The notes under the pieces were generated by a model. The model searched no databases, was not told where the DNA came from, and worked only from the letters and a program-made list of their open reading frames with translations. A stretch of DNA of 8,292 nt from an uncultured Capnocytophaga sp. (GTDB taxonomy: Bacteria > Bacteroidota > Bacteroidia > Flavobacteriales > Flavobacteriaceae). Every line of letters begins with the position of its first letter. Position 1 is the stretch's first letter. The translations under genes and the position numbers were made by a program. Below, in pieces: positions 1-6,040 of the stretch. The stretch covers positions 1-8,292 of the forward strand of contig CAJZFM010000082.1 of NCBI GenBank assembly GCA_915070235.1, given 5' to 3'.

Positions 1-122
1 TTATTTAACAAAGATAAAAGATTTTTTCTTTCTGTTTCTAAAGAATTCATTTCATTTTTTATATCAGATAATACTTTAGTACCAGTTGCAGTTTTTTCTA
101 AAATAACTAAATCTATTGTCAT
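1..122 (-). CDS. Possible N-terminal part of an unidentified coiled-coil protein, cut by the left window edge
   Basis: The minus strand is open from an ATG at 122-120 to the window edge, about 40 codons. The product begins MTIDLVILEKTATG and continues with a hydrophilic Leu/Glu/Lys/Asn-rich helix containing a run of ETERKNLLSLLN, which suggests a coiled coil. GC is very low (10 of 60 bases in 1-60) against about 40% in the neighbouring gene. The ATG sits one base from the rightward ATG at 124, so the two starts abut divergently, and any promoter would lie inside the other gene. I do not recognise a family. The minus frame also stays open upstream of this ATG to at least about 180, and the opposite plus frame is open from base 1, so the start is uncertain and the stretch may be non-coding. 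The protein-like helical composition is the main support. Confidence 0.35.
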   Translation of the reverse strand, partial: MTIDLVILEKTATGTKVLSDIKNEMNSLETERKNLLSLLN

Positions 123-123
123 T

Positions 124-447
124 ATGGAAACCTCAACAAAACCTACAGAAACGGCCGATTTTTTGACACTCTTTCAAATAATCCCCGCCTCTCTTTATGC
201 TTTTAGGAAACGCATAAAGCAGAAACCCCTTCTATTTCTTTTGGATTGGGTTGCTATCCCTCTTTTATTCATTACTTTCTTAGGCCTTTGGAACAAGGAA
301 GGTACGCTTGAGCTCAAGCTATTCACTTTTGGAATTGTACTACTCTGGTGGTGCGTGGTCAAATTACTCTTATGGGATAAGTGGATAACCGCTGCCGAAA
401 AGAACTATAAAAAATTTTACGCGAAAGACTTGCCTAATACAAAATAA
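124..447 (+). CDS. Small two-helix membrane protein of unknown function
   Basis: This 107-residue product is not recognised. A polar N-terminus (about 1-30) ends in a basic stretch (RKRIKQK, 28-34). Two hydrophobic helices follow, at about 36-56 and 66-84, and then a Lys-rich tail ends in NTK. The positive charges before helix 1 and in the tail suggest both ends face the cytoplasm, with a short loop (NKEGTLE, about 57-63) outside. There is no signal-peptide cleavage site or catalytic motif. ATG 124 is the only Met start, although the frame is open back to base 1 and a longer product entering from the left cannot be excluded. The gene ends 81 bp before rplS, which appears to have its own promoter overlapping this gene's last codons, so co-transcription is not required. 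It could be a small inner-membrane accessory protein; no function can be assigned. Confidence 0.7.
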   Translation: METSTKPTETADFLTLFQIIPASLYAFRKRIKQKPLLFLLDWVAIPLLFITFLGLWNKEGTLELKLFTFGIVLLWWCVVKLLLWDKWITAAEKNYKKFYAKDLPNTK

Positions 448-460
448 AATAGTATTTTTG
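430..460 (+). promoter_or_regulatory. Bacteroidota housekeeping promoter for rplS
   Basis: TATTTTTG at 453-460 matches the Bacteroidota -7 consensus TAnnTTTG exactly. A TTG at 430-432, 20 bases upstream, fits the looser -33 element. Transcription would start near 466-467, exactly where the leader hairpin begins. The -33 element lies inside the 3' end of the preceding membrane-protein gene. Confidence 0.6.
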
Positions 461-466
461 CGCCCG

Positions 467-504
467 CTAAGTAACCTCTGGCGAGGGACGTGTATGTTGC
501 TTAG
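467..504 (+). promoter_or_regulatory. Structured 5' leader of rplS, candidate bL19 autoregulatory RNA
   Basis: CTAAGTAAC (467-475) pairs with GTTGCTTAG (496-504) in a 9-bp stem with one G-U pair. The 20-base loop can form a small inner stem (CTC 476-478 with GAG 483-485, loop TGGC) and leaves GGACGTGTAT on the 3' side. The stem starts at the predicted transcription start and ends 24 bases before the rplS ATG. Ribosomal-protein leaders that bind their own product are common, and I recall a flavobacterial L19 leader class having been proposed; whether this one matches that model was not tested. Repression by bL19 binding is inference. Confidence 0.55.
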
Positions 505-528
505 GTAATACTTAATTTTTATACTTTT

Positions 529-879
529 ATGGAGTCTTTATTAAAGTACGTACAAGACAATTTCATTGCTAAGAAAGATTTCCCTGAATTCTCCACAGGG
601 GACACTATTACAGTGTATTATGAAATCAAGGAAGGAGAAAAATCCCGTGTTCAGTTCTTCAGAGGTGTGGTAATCCAGCGCCGTGGTACAGGAGCTACTG
701 AGACTTTTACTATTCGTAAAATGTCCGGTGAGGTAGGTGTAGAGCGTATCTTCCCTATCAATATGCCTGCTATCCAAAAGATTGAAGTGAACAAATATGG
801 TAAAGTGCGCCGCGCACGTATCTATTACTACCGTGAATTGCGTGGTAAGAAAGCTCGTATCAAAGAAATACGAAAATAA
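529..879 (+). CDS. rplS: Large ribosomal subunit protein bL19
   Basis: bL19 is a structural protein of the 50S subunit that lies at the 30S-50S interface. The 116-residue product matches the family's usual length of about 115-120. Its recognisable core is [16 protein letters not shown] (about 21-36), [12 protein letters not shown] (about 44-55), the [19 protein letters not shown] block (about 58-76) and a basic C-terminus with [18 protein letters not shown] 529 fits the family start, and the leader is AT-rich without a strong Shine-Dalgarno site, as is usual in Bacteroidota. The gene is flanked by its own promoter, a structured leader and an intrinsic terminator, so it looks like a single-gene transcript. 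In many bacteria rplS follows trmD; here a small membrane-protein gene is upstream instead. Confidence 0.98.
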   Translation: MESLLKYVQDNFIAKKDFPEFSTGDTITVYYEIKEGEKSRVQFFRGVVIQRRGTGATETFTIRKMSGEVGVERIFPINMPAIQKIEVNKYGKVRRARIYYYRELRGKKARIKEIRK

Positions 880-907
880 TTTTTTAGCTTACACAAAGTA
901 TGAAGAA

Positions 908-933
908 AGGTTGTCTTGGGACAGCCTTTTTTT
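908..933 (+). terminator. Intrinsic terminator of rplS
   Basis: AGGTTGTC (908-915) pairs with GACAGCCT (920-927) through one G-U pair around a TTGG loop. It is followed by a run of T to 933, and two preceding A residues can extend the stem into that tract. It lies 28 bases after the rplS stop and separates rplS from the ketosynthase-like gene. Confidence 0.85.
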
Positions 934-963
934 ATAAAACCACCCTCCAAAAACACTTAATCT

Positions 964-2028
964 ATGAGTAGCACTTTCATCAATGGCCTCTCGTGTATCT
1001 CCGCCCAGCCTTCTTTCTCAGGGGATTTCCCTATGCACTTCTGCGAAAACAGCAAGGAGGCTGTCCTCTTTGCTATGGAACCTCCGTATAAGGACTATAT
1101 TCCCCCCGCTGCCATTAGGCGTATGTCCAAAAGTGTAAAAATGGGCATGGTTGCTGCCTCTGTGGCCTTAGAGCAAGCACACCTCTCCCCTCAGGCAATT
1201 TTTGTGGGCACAGGCATGGGCTGCCTACAGGACTCCGAGAAATTCCTAAGAACACTCTTAGACAATCAGGAACAACATCTTACCCCTACTGCCTTTATCC
1301 AATCCACTCACAACACAGTAGCAGGACAAATCGCAATCAACTTGCAGTGCAAAGGTATGAACCTGACATATGTCAATGGGGCTTGCTCCTTTGAGAGCGC
1401 CCTCTTGGAAGCCAAAATGCACATGGAGCAAGGCCAACTTCAGCATATCTTGGTCGGAGGCATTGATGAGCATAGCCCCCATACCACCTACTTATACGAA
1501 TTAGCTGGGATAATCAAGAACAAGACAACGCTCCCCTGCCCTATCATGCAACCCAACTCCTCAGGGATTCGCTTAGGGGAAGGGGCTACCTTCTTTGCCC
1601 TCTCGGATACTTACTCGGAGCAGACTGTTGCAGAACTGCTCAATGTCGAGATACGTTATCGCTTGACTCCCAACGAAGTAGAGGCCTTCGTCAGTGATTT
1701 CCTCTCCCAAAATGGACTTTCCTTCACGGATATTGACTTAGTAGTCTCTGGACGAGGTGAAAACCAAAAGGACAGACCGTATTTTGATGCCTTTGACAAC
1801 CTTTTCCTTTCCACACCTATACTCATTTACAAGCACTTAATGGGTGAGTTCTTTACCGCCTCTGCCTCAGGGGTGTATGTCGCTTGTAGTGCTTGCAACT
1901 CCCGCGAATTACCCTCTATCCTACAAGCTTATCCCGAAAGACAGCCACAACAGCCGATCCAATATATATTATTATATAACCAATACTTAGGAAAGGAACA
2001 CAGTTTGGTGTTATTAAGAAAAAAATAA
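964..2028 (+). CDS. Beta-ketoacyl synthase-like protein of the flexirubin/aryl-polyene type, apparently lacking both catalytic His
   Basis: This 354-residue thiolase-fold protein resembles the short ketosynthases found with flexirubin and aryl-polyene pigment genes. The opening FINGLSCISAQ, a FVGTGMGCLQDSEKF segment (about 80-94), FIQSTHNTVAGQIA (111-124), NGACSFESA (138-146) with a candidate nucleophile Cys141, and GIRLGEGA (201-208) follow the condensing-enzyme order. By eye, the first active-site His motif (NAHGT in active enzymes) is replaced by VSGRGEN (261-267), and the second (K..TGH) reads K290-HLMGE with Glu295 in place of His. Active KAS I/II enzymes need both His for decarboxylative condensation, so this may be a partner subunit, an acyl-transfer enzyme or a decayed paralogue. 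At 354 residues it is shorter than FabF (about 410). No pigment genes adjoin it and no clear -7 element was seen upstream. The ketosynthase family call is firm; the pathway is inference. Confidence 0.8.
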   Translation: MSSTFINGLSCISAQPSFSGDFPMHFCENSKEAVLFAMEPPYKDYIPPAAIRRMSKSVKMGMVAASVALEQAHLSPQAIFVGTGMGCLQDSEKFLRTLLDNQEQHLTPTAFIQSTHNTVAGQIAINLQCKGMNLTYVNGACSFESALLEAKMHMEQGQLQHILVGGIDEHSPHTTYLYELAGIIKNKTTLPCPIMQPNSSGIRLGEGATFFALSDTYSEQTVAELLNVEIRYRLTPNEVEAFVSDFLSQNGLSFTDIDLVVSGRGENQKDRPYFDAFDNLFLSTPILIYKHLMGEFFTASASGVYVACSACNSRELPSILQAYPERQPQQPIQYILLYNQYLGKEHSLVLLRKK

Positions 2029-2063
2029 CAGACCTCGTTAAACCTTTGTATTGATTTTTTTTA

Positions 2064-2071
2064 TACTTTTG
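2064..2071 (+). promoter_or_regulatory. -7 promoter element upstream of the superoxide dismutase gene
   Basis: TACTTTTG matches TAnnTTTG exactly and sits 26 bases before the ATG at 2098, with an AT-rich leader between. The best -33 candidate, TTTG at 2045-2048, is only 15 bases upstream, which is shorter than usual, so the -33 element is uncertain. Confidence 0.55.
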
Positions 2072-2097
2072 TGCTTTATTACTAAAAAATAAATTTT

Positions 2098-2697
2098 ATG
2101 TTTCAATTACCTCAACTTCCTTACGCCTATGATGCCTTAGAGCCTTATATAGATGCGCGTACTATGGAAATTCACTACACCAAACACCACAAAGCCTATA
2201 CTGATAATCTAAATAATGCGATCAAGGGCACCCCCCTTGAAGGAAAAACAATTCAGGAGATTTTGCAAACCTTAGACCCTGAGAACAAGGCCGTTCGCAA
2301 TAATGGCGGTGGGTACTACAACCACAATCTGTTCTGGGAAATCCTCTCTGCTAAGAAAACTACTCCCTCTGCTGAGCTTTCCAAAGCCATAGAGGCTGCT
2401 TTTGGCTCTTTTGAGGCTTTCAAGGAGGCTTTCTCCAAGGCTGCTGCTACCCAATTTGGCTCTGGCTGGGCTTGGCTTGCGGTAGAAAAAGGTGGTAAAG
2501 TAGGCATTTGTGCTACTGCTAACCAAGACAATCCTCTTATGTCCCACATCAAGTGCGGTACTCCTATCTTAGGTTTGGACGTATGGGAACATGCCTATTA
2601 CCTAAACTACCAAAACCGCCGTGCCGACTATATTGAGGCTTTCTTCAATATCATCAATTGGGATAAAGTAAGCGAGCTATACAACCAATACAAATAA
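2098..2697 (+). CDS. sodA: Superoxide dismutase, Mn-type or cambialistic
   Basis: The enzyme converts superoxide to hydrogen peroxide and oxygen. The 199-residue product is the usual length and carries no signal peptide, so it is cytoplasmic. Metal ligands read by eye are His26 ([11 protein letters not shown]), His76 ([11 protein letters not shown]), Asp161 and His165 ([11 protein letters not shown]); Tyr34 is the gateway tyrosine. Gly-rich NNGGGYYNH (68-76) rather than a Gln-containing AAQxxNH, together with Gln143 in TANQD, is the Mn-SOD arrangement of the outer-sphere glutamine. Several Bacteroidota SODs accept either metal, so cambialism remains possible. ATG 2098 gives the canonical start [16 protein letters not shown] -7 element lies upstream, no strong terminator follows, and tonB begins 74 bp downstream behind a different promoter type. 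Confidence 0.96.
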   Translation: MFQLPQLPYAYDALEPYIDARTMEIHYTKHHKAYTDNLNNAIKGTPLEGKTIQEILQTLDPENKAVRNNGGGYYNHNLFWEILSAKKTTPSAELSKAIEAAFGSFEAFKEAFSKAAATQFGSGWAWLAVEKGGKVGICATANQDNPLMSHIKCGTPILGLDVWEHAYYLNYQNRRADYIEAFFNIINWDKVSELYNQYK

Positions 2698-2718
2698 ATT
2701 TTCCTGAAAAAAGAAAAT

Positions 2719-2734
2719 TGGCACGGTTATTGAT
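2719..2734 (+). promoter_or_regulatory. Sigma-54-like (-24/-12) promoter upstream of tonB
   Basis: TGGCACG (2719-2725), a four-base spacer, then TTGAT (2730-2734) match the RpoN consensus TGGCACG-N4-TTGCA/T. The -24 block is perfect, and the only core departure is GA for GC at -12. Transcription would start near 2745, leaving a 27-base leader to the tonB ATG. No TAnnTTTG element was seen in this gap. RpoN promoters need an enhancer-binding activator, whose site was not identified. Confidence 0.5.
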
Positions 2735-2771
2735 TATTACTTAGTACAAGAAACTCCTAAAAAAACCACCT

Positions 2772-3524
2772 ATGAAACCCAAAAAAAACCCTAATGTTGA
2801 CCTAAAGAAACGCGTAGGTTTATTTTTCTCTATCGGGCTTGCCATAGCTACTTTCGCTAGCCTCTATGCCATTAACTACAAATCCGTAGAAGAAGGCAAA
2901 AAGAAAATAGAATTTGACAAGCTGGTAGACCTTTCCGAAGATGTGCAAGATGTGGTTATGGAAGAGAATACACCTCCTCCTGCACCACCTGCCGAACCTG
3001 AAAAAGTGGAAATCCCACCCGATGTCATCAAGGAAGTAGATGACGAAAAGAAGGTAGAGACCGAATTCCAGTCCAACGAAATTAAAAAGGACGAACCTGT
3101 CGCTGCTCCTCCTAAGATCAGTACCACAGGGGTGCCTGGAGGTACAGGTACAGGCGATGACGATATTCAGGACGATGTACAGTTCTTCGCTATTGAACAA
3201 AAACCTATGTTTGAGGAATGTAAGAATGTGCCTAAGGAAGAACAAGAAAGATGCTTCAAAAAAGCCTTAGACGCTTTTGTAAGTAAAACCCTTGTATATC
3301 CTGAGACAGCTATGCAAATGGGCTCTCAAGGACGTGTTGTGGTACAGTTCCGTATCAAAAAGGACGGAAATGTAGAGGTAATCAATACCCAAGGTAAAGA
3401 TAAAACCTTAGAGAAAGAAGCCCGACGTGTGATTGAGAAGCTCCCAAGACTTATCCCTGGAAAACAACGTGAAAGACCCGTTGCGGTAATCTTCTCTTAT
3501 CCTATCGTATTTAAGCTAAACTAA
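2772..3524 (+). CDS. tonB: TonB family energy transducer
   Basis: TonB couples proton motive force, via ExbB/ExbD, to outer-membrane receptors, including SusC/RagA-type importers in this phylum. The 250-residue protein has a basic cytoplasmic N-terminus (1-14), one membrane helix (about 15-35), and a long acidic/Pro-rich periplasmic spacer with TPPPAPPAEPEKVEIPP (67-83). A Gly-rich hinge (about 120-128) comes next. The C-terminal domain (about 165-250) includes VYPETAMQMGSQGRVVVQF (175-193) and ends SYPIVFKLN. Cys150 and Cys161, in the segment before that domain, are typical of flavobacterial TonBs and could form a disulfide. No exbB or exbD is present here, so the gene is solitary and the complex must be supplied from elsewhere. 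A sigma-54-like site precedes it and a strong hairpin terminator follows, so it appears to be transcribed alone. Confidence 0.92.
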   Translation: MKPKKNPNVDLKKRVGLFFSIGLAIATFASLYAINYKSVEEGKKKIEFDKLVDLSEDVQDVVMEENTPPPAPPAEPEKVEIPPDVIKEVDDEKKVETEFQSNEIKKDEPVAAPPKISTTGVPGGTGTGDDDIQDDVQFFAIEQKPMFEECKNVPKEEQERCFKKALDAFVSKTLVYPETAMQMGSQGRVVVQFRIKKDGNVEVINTQGKDKTLEKEARRVIEKLPRLIPGKQRERPVAVIFSYPIVFKLN

Positions 3525-3542
3525 GTAATAATTTCATCAGAT

Positions 3543-3590
3543 AAGTGAATAGTGAAGGGCTTGCCTTTCACTATTCGCTTTTGATTTTTT
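3543..3590 (+). terminator. Very strong intrinsic terminator after tonB
   Basis: An 18-base arm at 3543-3560 pairs with 3563-3580 with only two G-U pairs and no mismatch; opening the last G-C pair leaves a CTTG loop. TTGATTTTTT follows (3581-3590). It begins 18 bases after the tonB stop and ends 5 bases before the SCO gene's ATG, so the hairpin occupies almost the whole intergenic space. Confidence 0.93.
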
Positions 3591-3595
3591 CAGTC

Positions 3596-4228
3596 ATGGG
3601 AAAAAAGCTAACTGCTGTTTTATACATCTGTCTTACTATAGCTCTTTTGGCAGGTAGTGCATGGGGAATTCACGCTTTGAGAAAGCGAGAGGTGCATGGG
3701 CTGTTTGTCGTAGGAAAAGCACCCTCCTTTTGCTTCACCGACCAGCACAACCAGCCTTTTTGTGATCGTGATTTTAAGGGGAAAATATGGGTAGCGGACT
3801 TCTTCTTTACCTCTTGCCCCACCATTTGCCCTGTGATGACCACTCATATGGTAGCCGTACAGAATGCCTTCCCTGACAACTCTATCGGTATCGCTTCTTT
3901 TTCCATAGACCCAGAAACTGATACCCCCGAAGTATTACAGGCCTATGCCCATGAGAAAGGCGTCCGTTCTCCCCATTGGCACCTGCTCACAGGGAAAGAA
4001 GAGGATATCTATCGTACAGCCAATGAGGGATTCAACATCTACGCTAAAGCAGGCAATACCCCCGAGAATTTTGAACATTCTGGCCTTTTCGCTTTAGTAG
4101 ATACCAATGGAAATATCGTCTGCCGAAAAGAAAATGGCAAACCTATTTTCTTCTACGATGGTATGACCCAAGAAGGAATCGCTATGCTCATAGAAGATAT
4201 ACGAAAATTAATGACCAATGATGAATGA
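3596..4228 (+). CDS. SCO1/SenC family copper chaperone / thioredoxin-like protein
   Basis: SCO proteins deliver copper to the CuA site of cytochrome oxidase or act as thiol reductases in the periplasm. The 210-residue product has an N-terminal membrane anchor (about 5-25) and a thioredoxin fold with the SCO motif TSCPTICPVM, in which Cys74 and Cys78 form CxxxC. SFSIDPETDTPEVL (101-114) follows, and the conserved metal-binding His is His161 (EHSGLFALVD). Extra cysteines Cys46 and Cys56 flank the QHNQPF turn and may be redox-active. I chose ATG 3596: an in-frame GTG at 3545 would add 17 residues, but it lies inside the tonB terminator hairpin and the membrane anchor starts properly at 3596. The last residues (LMTNDE) are encoded by a short repeat that continues past the stop. 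No oxidase genes adjoin it, so its target is unknown. Confidence 0.92.
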   Translation: MGKKLTAVLYICLTIALLAGSAWGIHALRKREVHGLFVVGKAPSFCFTDQHNQPFCDRDFKGKIWVADFFFTSCPTICPVMTTHMVAVQNAFPDNSIGIASFSIDPETDTPEVLQAYAHEKGVRSPHWHLLTGKEEDIYRTANEGFNIYAKAGNTPENFEHSGLFALVDTNGNIVCRKENGKPIFFYDGMTQEGIAMLIEDIRKLMTNDE

Positions 4229-4238
4229 TTAATGACAA
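4208..4238 (+). repeat. Short AT-rich intergenic repeat, copy 1
   Basis: TTAATGACCAATG (4208-4220), an ATGA spacer, then ATGATTAATGACAA (4225-4238). A second copy in the same orientation lies at 6774-6797. This copy encodes the last residues and stop of the SCO gene. Simple composition means a chance origin cannot be ruled out. Confidence 0.4.
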
Positions 4239-4246
4239 ATATTTAC

Positions 4247-4254
4247 TATCTTTG
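4247..4254 (+). promoter_or_regulatory. -7 promoter element for the DUF4325-PIN gene pair
   Basis: TATCTTTG matches TAnnTTTG exactly and lies 37 bases before the ATG at 4292. No good -33 TTTG was found at the expected distance. It is the only strong promoter-like site between the SCO gene and the two-gene module, so it probably drives 4292-5232 and perhaps reads on into rsmA. Confidence 0.55.
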
Positions 4255-4291
4255 CCTACTAATAGTGCATTAACCCTCAATTTTTATTCGC

Positions 4292-4693
4292 ATGGAAACT
4301 TTAGCTACTCCCATAAGAAAGCGTGAAGTATATGACTACATGTCTGAAACGACAAATGAAATACATTTGCTCCTAAAGGATATCCTGCAGCATGACAAGG
4401 CCATCACTTACGAAGATGGAGAAAAAGTATATGCACTTATCAGCCAAGCCCTTACTAAGGAAAAGAAAGTTATTTTAGACTTCCAAGGCATCACTATAGT
4501 GATTCCCGCTTTCCTGCACGCATCTGTTGGTGAGCTTTACAAGGATTTTGACGGTGATTTTCTAAACAATCATTTGATATTAAAAAACATAGAAGGTACA
4601 AACAAAGTCCTTCTTGATATGGTAATAAAATATACAAAACAATATATCGCTGATCCTGAAGCTTTTGAAAGAGCTATCAAAAGTACTTTTTAG
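4292..4693 (+). CDS. DUF4325 (STAS-like domain) protein
   Basis: The 133-residue product fits the DUF4325 STAS-like family. The signature is VILDFQGI (60-67), then IPAFLHASVGELY (71-83), FDGDFLNNHLILKNI (86-100), and a helical end with VIKYTKQYIADPEAF (111-125). In related proteins the second block usually reads SFLN or similar; Ala73 here departs from the common Ser. The N-terminal about 50 residues are helical and variable. STAS-type folds bind partner proteins, often in kinase-linked regulation, but DUF4325 has no established biochemical role that I know of. The stop is followed after two bases by the start of the PIN-domain gene, which indicates an operon and a likely functional pair. ATG 4292 is preceded by an AT-rich leader and a -7 element. 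It could be the antitoxin or sensor partner of the PIN protein; that is inference. Confidence 0.75.
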   Translation: METLATPIRKREVYDYMSETTNEIHLLLKDILQHDKAITYEDGEKVYALISQALTKEKKVILDFQGITIVIPAFLHASVGELYKDFDGDFLNNHLILKNIEGTNKVLLDMVIKYTKQYIADPEAFERAIKSTF

Positions 4694-4695
4694 CA

Positions 4696-5232
4696 ATGCC
4701 AAATACTATTATCCCATACGCTCAATTTGAGTTCAAAAGTAACCAAACTTATTTCTTTGACAATAATATCTGGATTTCCTTATATTCTTTCATTAACAAT
4801 AACCCTGACAAGCACAGAAAAGTAAGTAGTTTCCTATCAAAAATAGAGCATCATAATTCTCAAATAGCTTTAGTCAGTCTTATCATTAGTGAATTTACCA
4901 ATACAACTATACGTCTCTGCTACAATCTGTGGAAAGAGCAAACACAGAATTATATGGCCGATTACAAAAGAGATTATAAGCAAAGTACCGATTTCCAGAA
5001 TAATCTAACAGAAGTAAAATCATTGGTAAGAACTATGTACCAATTGGATTGTACAGAAAGATACCCCGATAGTTTCAATGCAATAGCCCTTGAGCCTATT
5101 ATGGAGAATTTTCATATTGATTTCAATGATGCTTATTACCTTGAACTTTGCGCCAGAAATAATTGGATTTTAGTAACTTCAGATAATGATTTTGATAGTA
5201 TAGACAAAGGGATTACCATTGTCAAAATTTAA
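4696..5232 (+). CDS. PIN-domain protein, likely ribonuclease (VapC-like)
   Basis: PIN domains are Mg/Mn-dependent nucleases, and many are VapC-type toxins that cut RNA. The 178-residue product carries the expected acidic set: Asp22 in FFDNNIWI, Glu66 in LIISEFTN, Asp142/Asp145 in [15 protein letters not shown], and Asp163/Asp165 in [11 protein letters not shown]. The order and the strand-helix context fit the family well. It is longer than a typical VapC (about 130-140) because of a charged helical insertion at about residues 75-115. GC is low, 14 of 60 bases at 4741-4800, against 32 of 60 within rsmA at 5881-5940, which suggests a different origin. It begins two bases after the DUF4325 stop. 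No classical AbrB, RHH or Phd antitoxin is present, so DUF4325 would have to serve that role if this is a toxin-antitoxin pair. Confidence 0.8.
   Translation: MPNTIIPYAQFEFKSNQTYFFDNNIWISLYSFINNNPDKHRKVSSFLSKIEHHNSQIALVSLIISEFTNTTIRLCYNLWKEQTQNYMADYKRDYKQSTDFQNNLTEVKSLVRTMYQLDCTERYPDSFNAIALEPIMENFHIDFNDAYYLELCARNNWILVTSDNDFDSIDKGITIVKI
5191..5221 (+). promoter_or_regulatory. Possible promoter for rsmA inside the PIN gene's 3' end
   Basis: TTTG (5191-5194), a 19-base spacer and TACCATTG (5214-5221) match the TTTG-N19-TAnnTTTG layout with one mismatch in the -7 element. The start would be near 5228, about 20 bases before the rsmA ATG. It would let rsmA be expressed independently of the upstream module. 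Confidence 0.3.
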
Positions 5233-5248
5233 AGTAGAAAATAACCAT

Positions 5249-6040
5249 ATGCCCCAGAAATCCCCCGTACAGCCTAAAAAACACTTAGGACAACACTTCC
5301 TCACTGACCTGAATATTGCCCAACAAATAGCCCAAACCCTCTCTCTCTGTGGCTACAAGCAGGTGTTGGAAATCGGTCCAGGCACAGGCGTACTTACCCA
5401 ATTCCTTTTAGAGAAAGATGCAGAAGTATTTGTTATTGAGATAGATAAAGAATCGGTAGCTTACCTACAAACGTTCTTTCCGAAACTAAAAGGGCATATC
5501 CTCTCTGAAGACTTTCTAAAGTTTGACATCGTCAGTTACTTTAACAAGACACCCTTTGCTATTATAGGTAATTTCCCCTATAATATCTCTTCTCAGATTG
5601 TATTTAAGCTCTTGGAGATTCGCTTTTTTGTGCCTGAGTTTGCGGGTATGTTCCAAAAAGAAGTGGCCGAGCGTATCTGTGAGGGACCTGGTAGTAAGTC
5701 TTACGGTATTCTCTCGGTACTTACACAGGCTTTTTATGAAACAGAATACCTCTTCACAGTACCTGAACATGTATTCAATCCCCCTCCAAAGGTAAAAAGC
5801 GGCGTCATTCGTCTCAAGCGCAAGGAGGATTATACGCTTGCTTGCGATGAAAAGATGTTTTTCTCAGTAGTAAAGACAGCCTTTGGCCAGCGCCGCAAGA
5901 CCTTACGCAACAGCCTTAAGTCCTTTCTTTTAGAGCGCGAAGCCCTCAAGGCAGAACCCCTCTTTGACAAGCGTCCTGAGATGCTCTCCGTATCTGAATT
6001 TATCACCCTCACTCAGTGGCTGAGCGCACCCAATTCTTAG
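5249..6040 (+). CDS. rsmA: 16S rRNA (adenine1518/1519-N6)-dimethyltransferase RsmA (KsgA)
   Basis: RsmA dimethylates two adjacent adenines in the 3'-terminal hairpin of 16S rRNA during 30S maturation, using S-adenosylmethionine. The 263-residue product is full length. KKHLGQHFL (10-18) is the family N-terminus, and [12 protein letters not shown] (39-50) is the SAM-binding loop. Glu64/Asp66 (IEID) and Asp88 (EDF) are further cofactor contacts. GNFPYNISS (107-115) is the NxPY adenine-binding motif, and NPPPKVKS plus [13 protein letters not shown] mark the C-terminal rRNA-binding region. I chose ATG 5249, which gives the usual short Pro/Lys lead-in; an in-frame TTG at 5219 would overlap the PIN gene. 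The gene starts 16 bp after the PIN stop and ends overlapping the convergent fabG by four bases. Loss of this enzyme classically gives kasugamycin resistance. Confidence 0.97.
   Translation: MPQKSPVQPKKHLGQHFLTDLNIAQQIAQTLSLCGYKQVLEIGPGTGVLTQFLLEKDAEVFVIEIDKESVAYLQTFFPKLKGHILSEDFLKFDIVSYFNKTPFAIIGNFPYNISSQIVFKLLEIRFFVPEFAGMFQKEVAERICEGPGSKSYGILSVLTQAFYETEYLFTVPEHVFNPPPKVKSGVIRLKRKEDYTLACDEKMFFSVVKTAFGQRRKTLRNSLKSFLLEREALKAEPLFDKRPEMLSVSEFITLTQWLSAPNS

Noticed and set aside
2697..2719. AATTTTC / GAAAATT inverted repeat after the superoxide dismutase gene as a terminator
   Set aside because: The stem is only 7 bp of mainly A-T pairs with no T tract after it, and it runs into the sigma-54-like site.
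2820..3245. Reverse-strand open frames within tonB
   Set aside because: They are antisense shadows of the Pro/Glu/Lys-rich tonB coding sequence, with Phe/Ser/Cys-rich low-complexity products.
3545..3595. GTG start that would add 17 residues to the SCO protein
   Set aside because: It lies inside the 18-bp tonB terminator hairpin. ATG 3596 gives a normal membrane anchor, and the added residues resemble translated hairpin.
3975..3992. TTGGCACCTGC inside the SCO gene as a second sigma-54 site
   Set aside because: It has no matching -12 TTGC-type element at the right spacing and lies within coding sequence.
5219..5248. TTG start that would add 10 residues to RsmA
   Set aside because: It overlaps the end of the PIN gene, and the family N-terminus is already complete from ATG 5249.
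5598..5795. Small forward frame within rsmA
   Set aside because: It lies wholly inside the well-supported rsmA frame and its product has no recognisable features.
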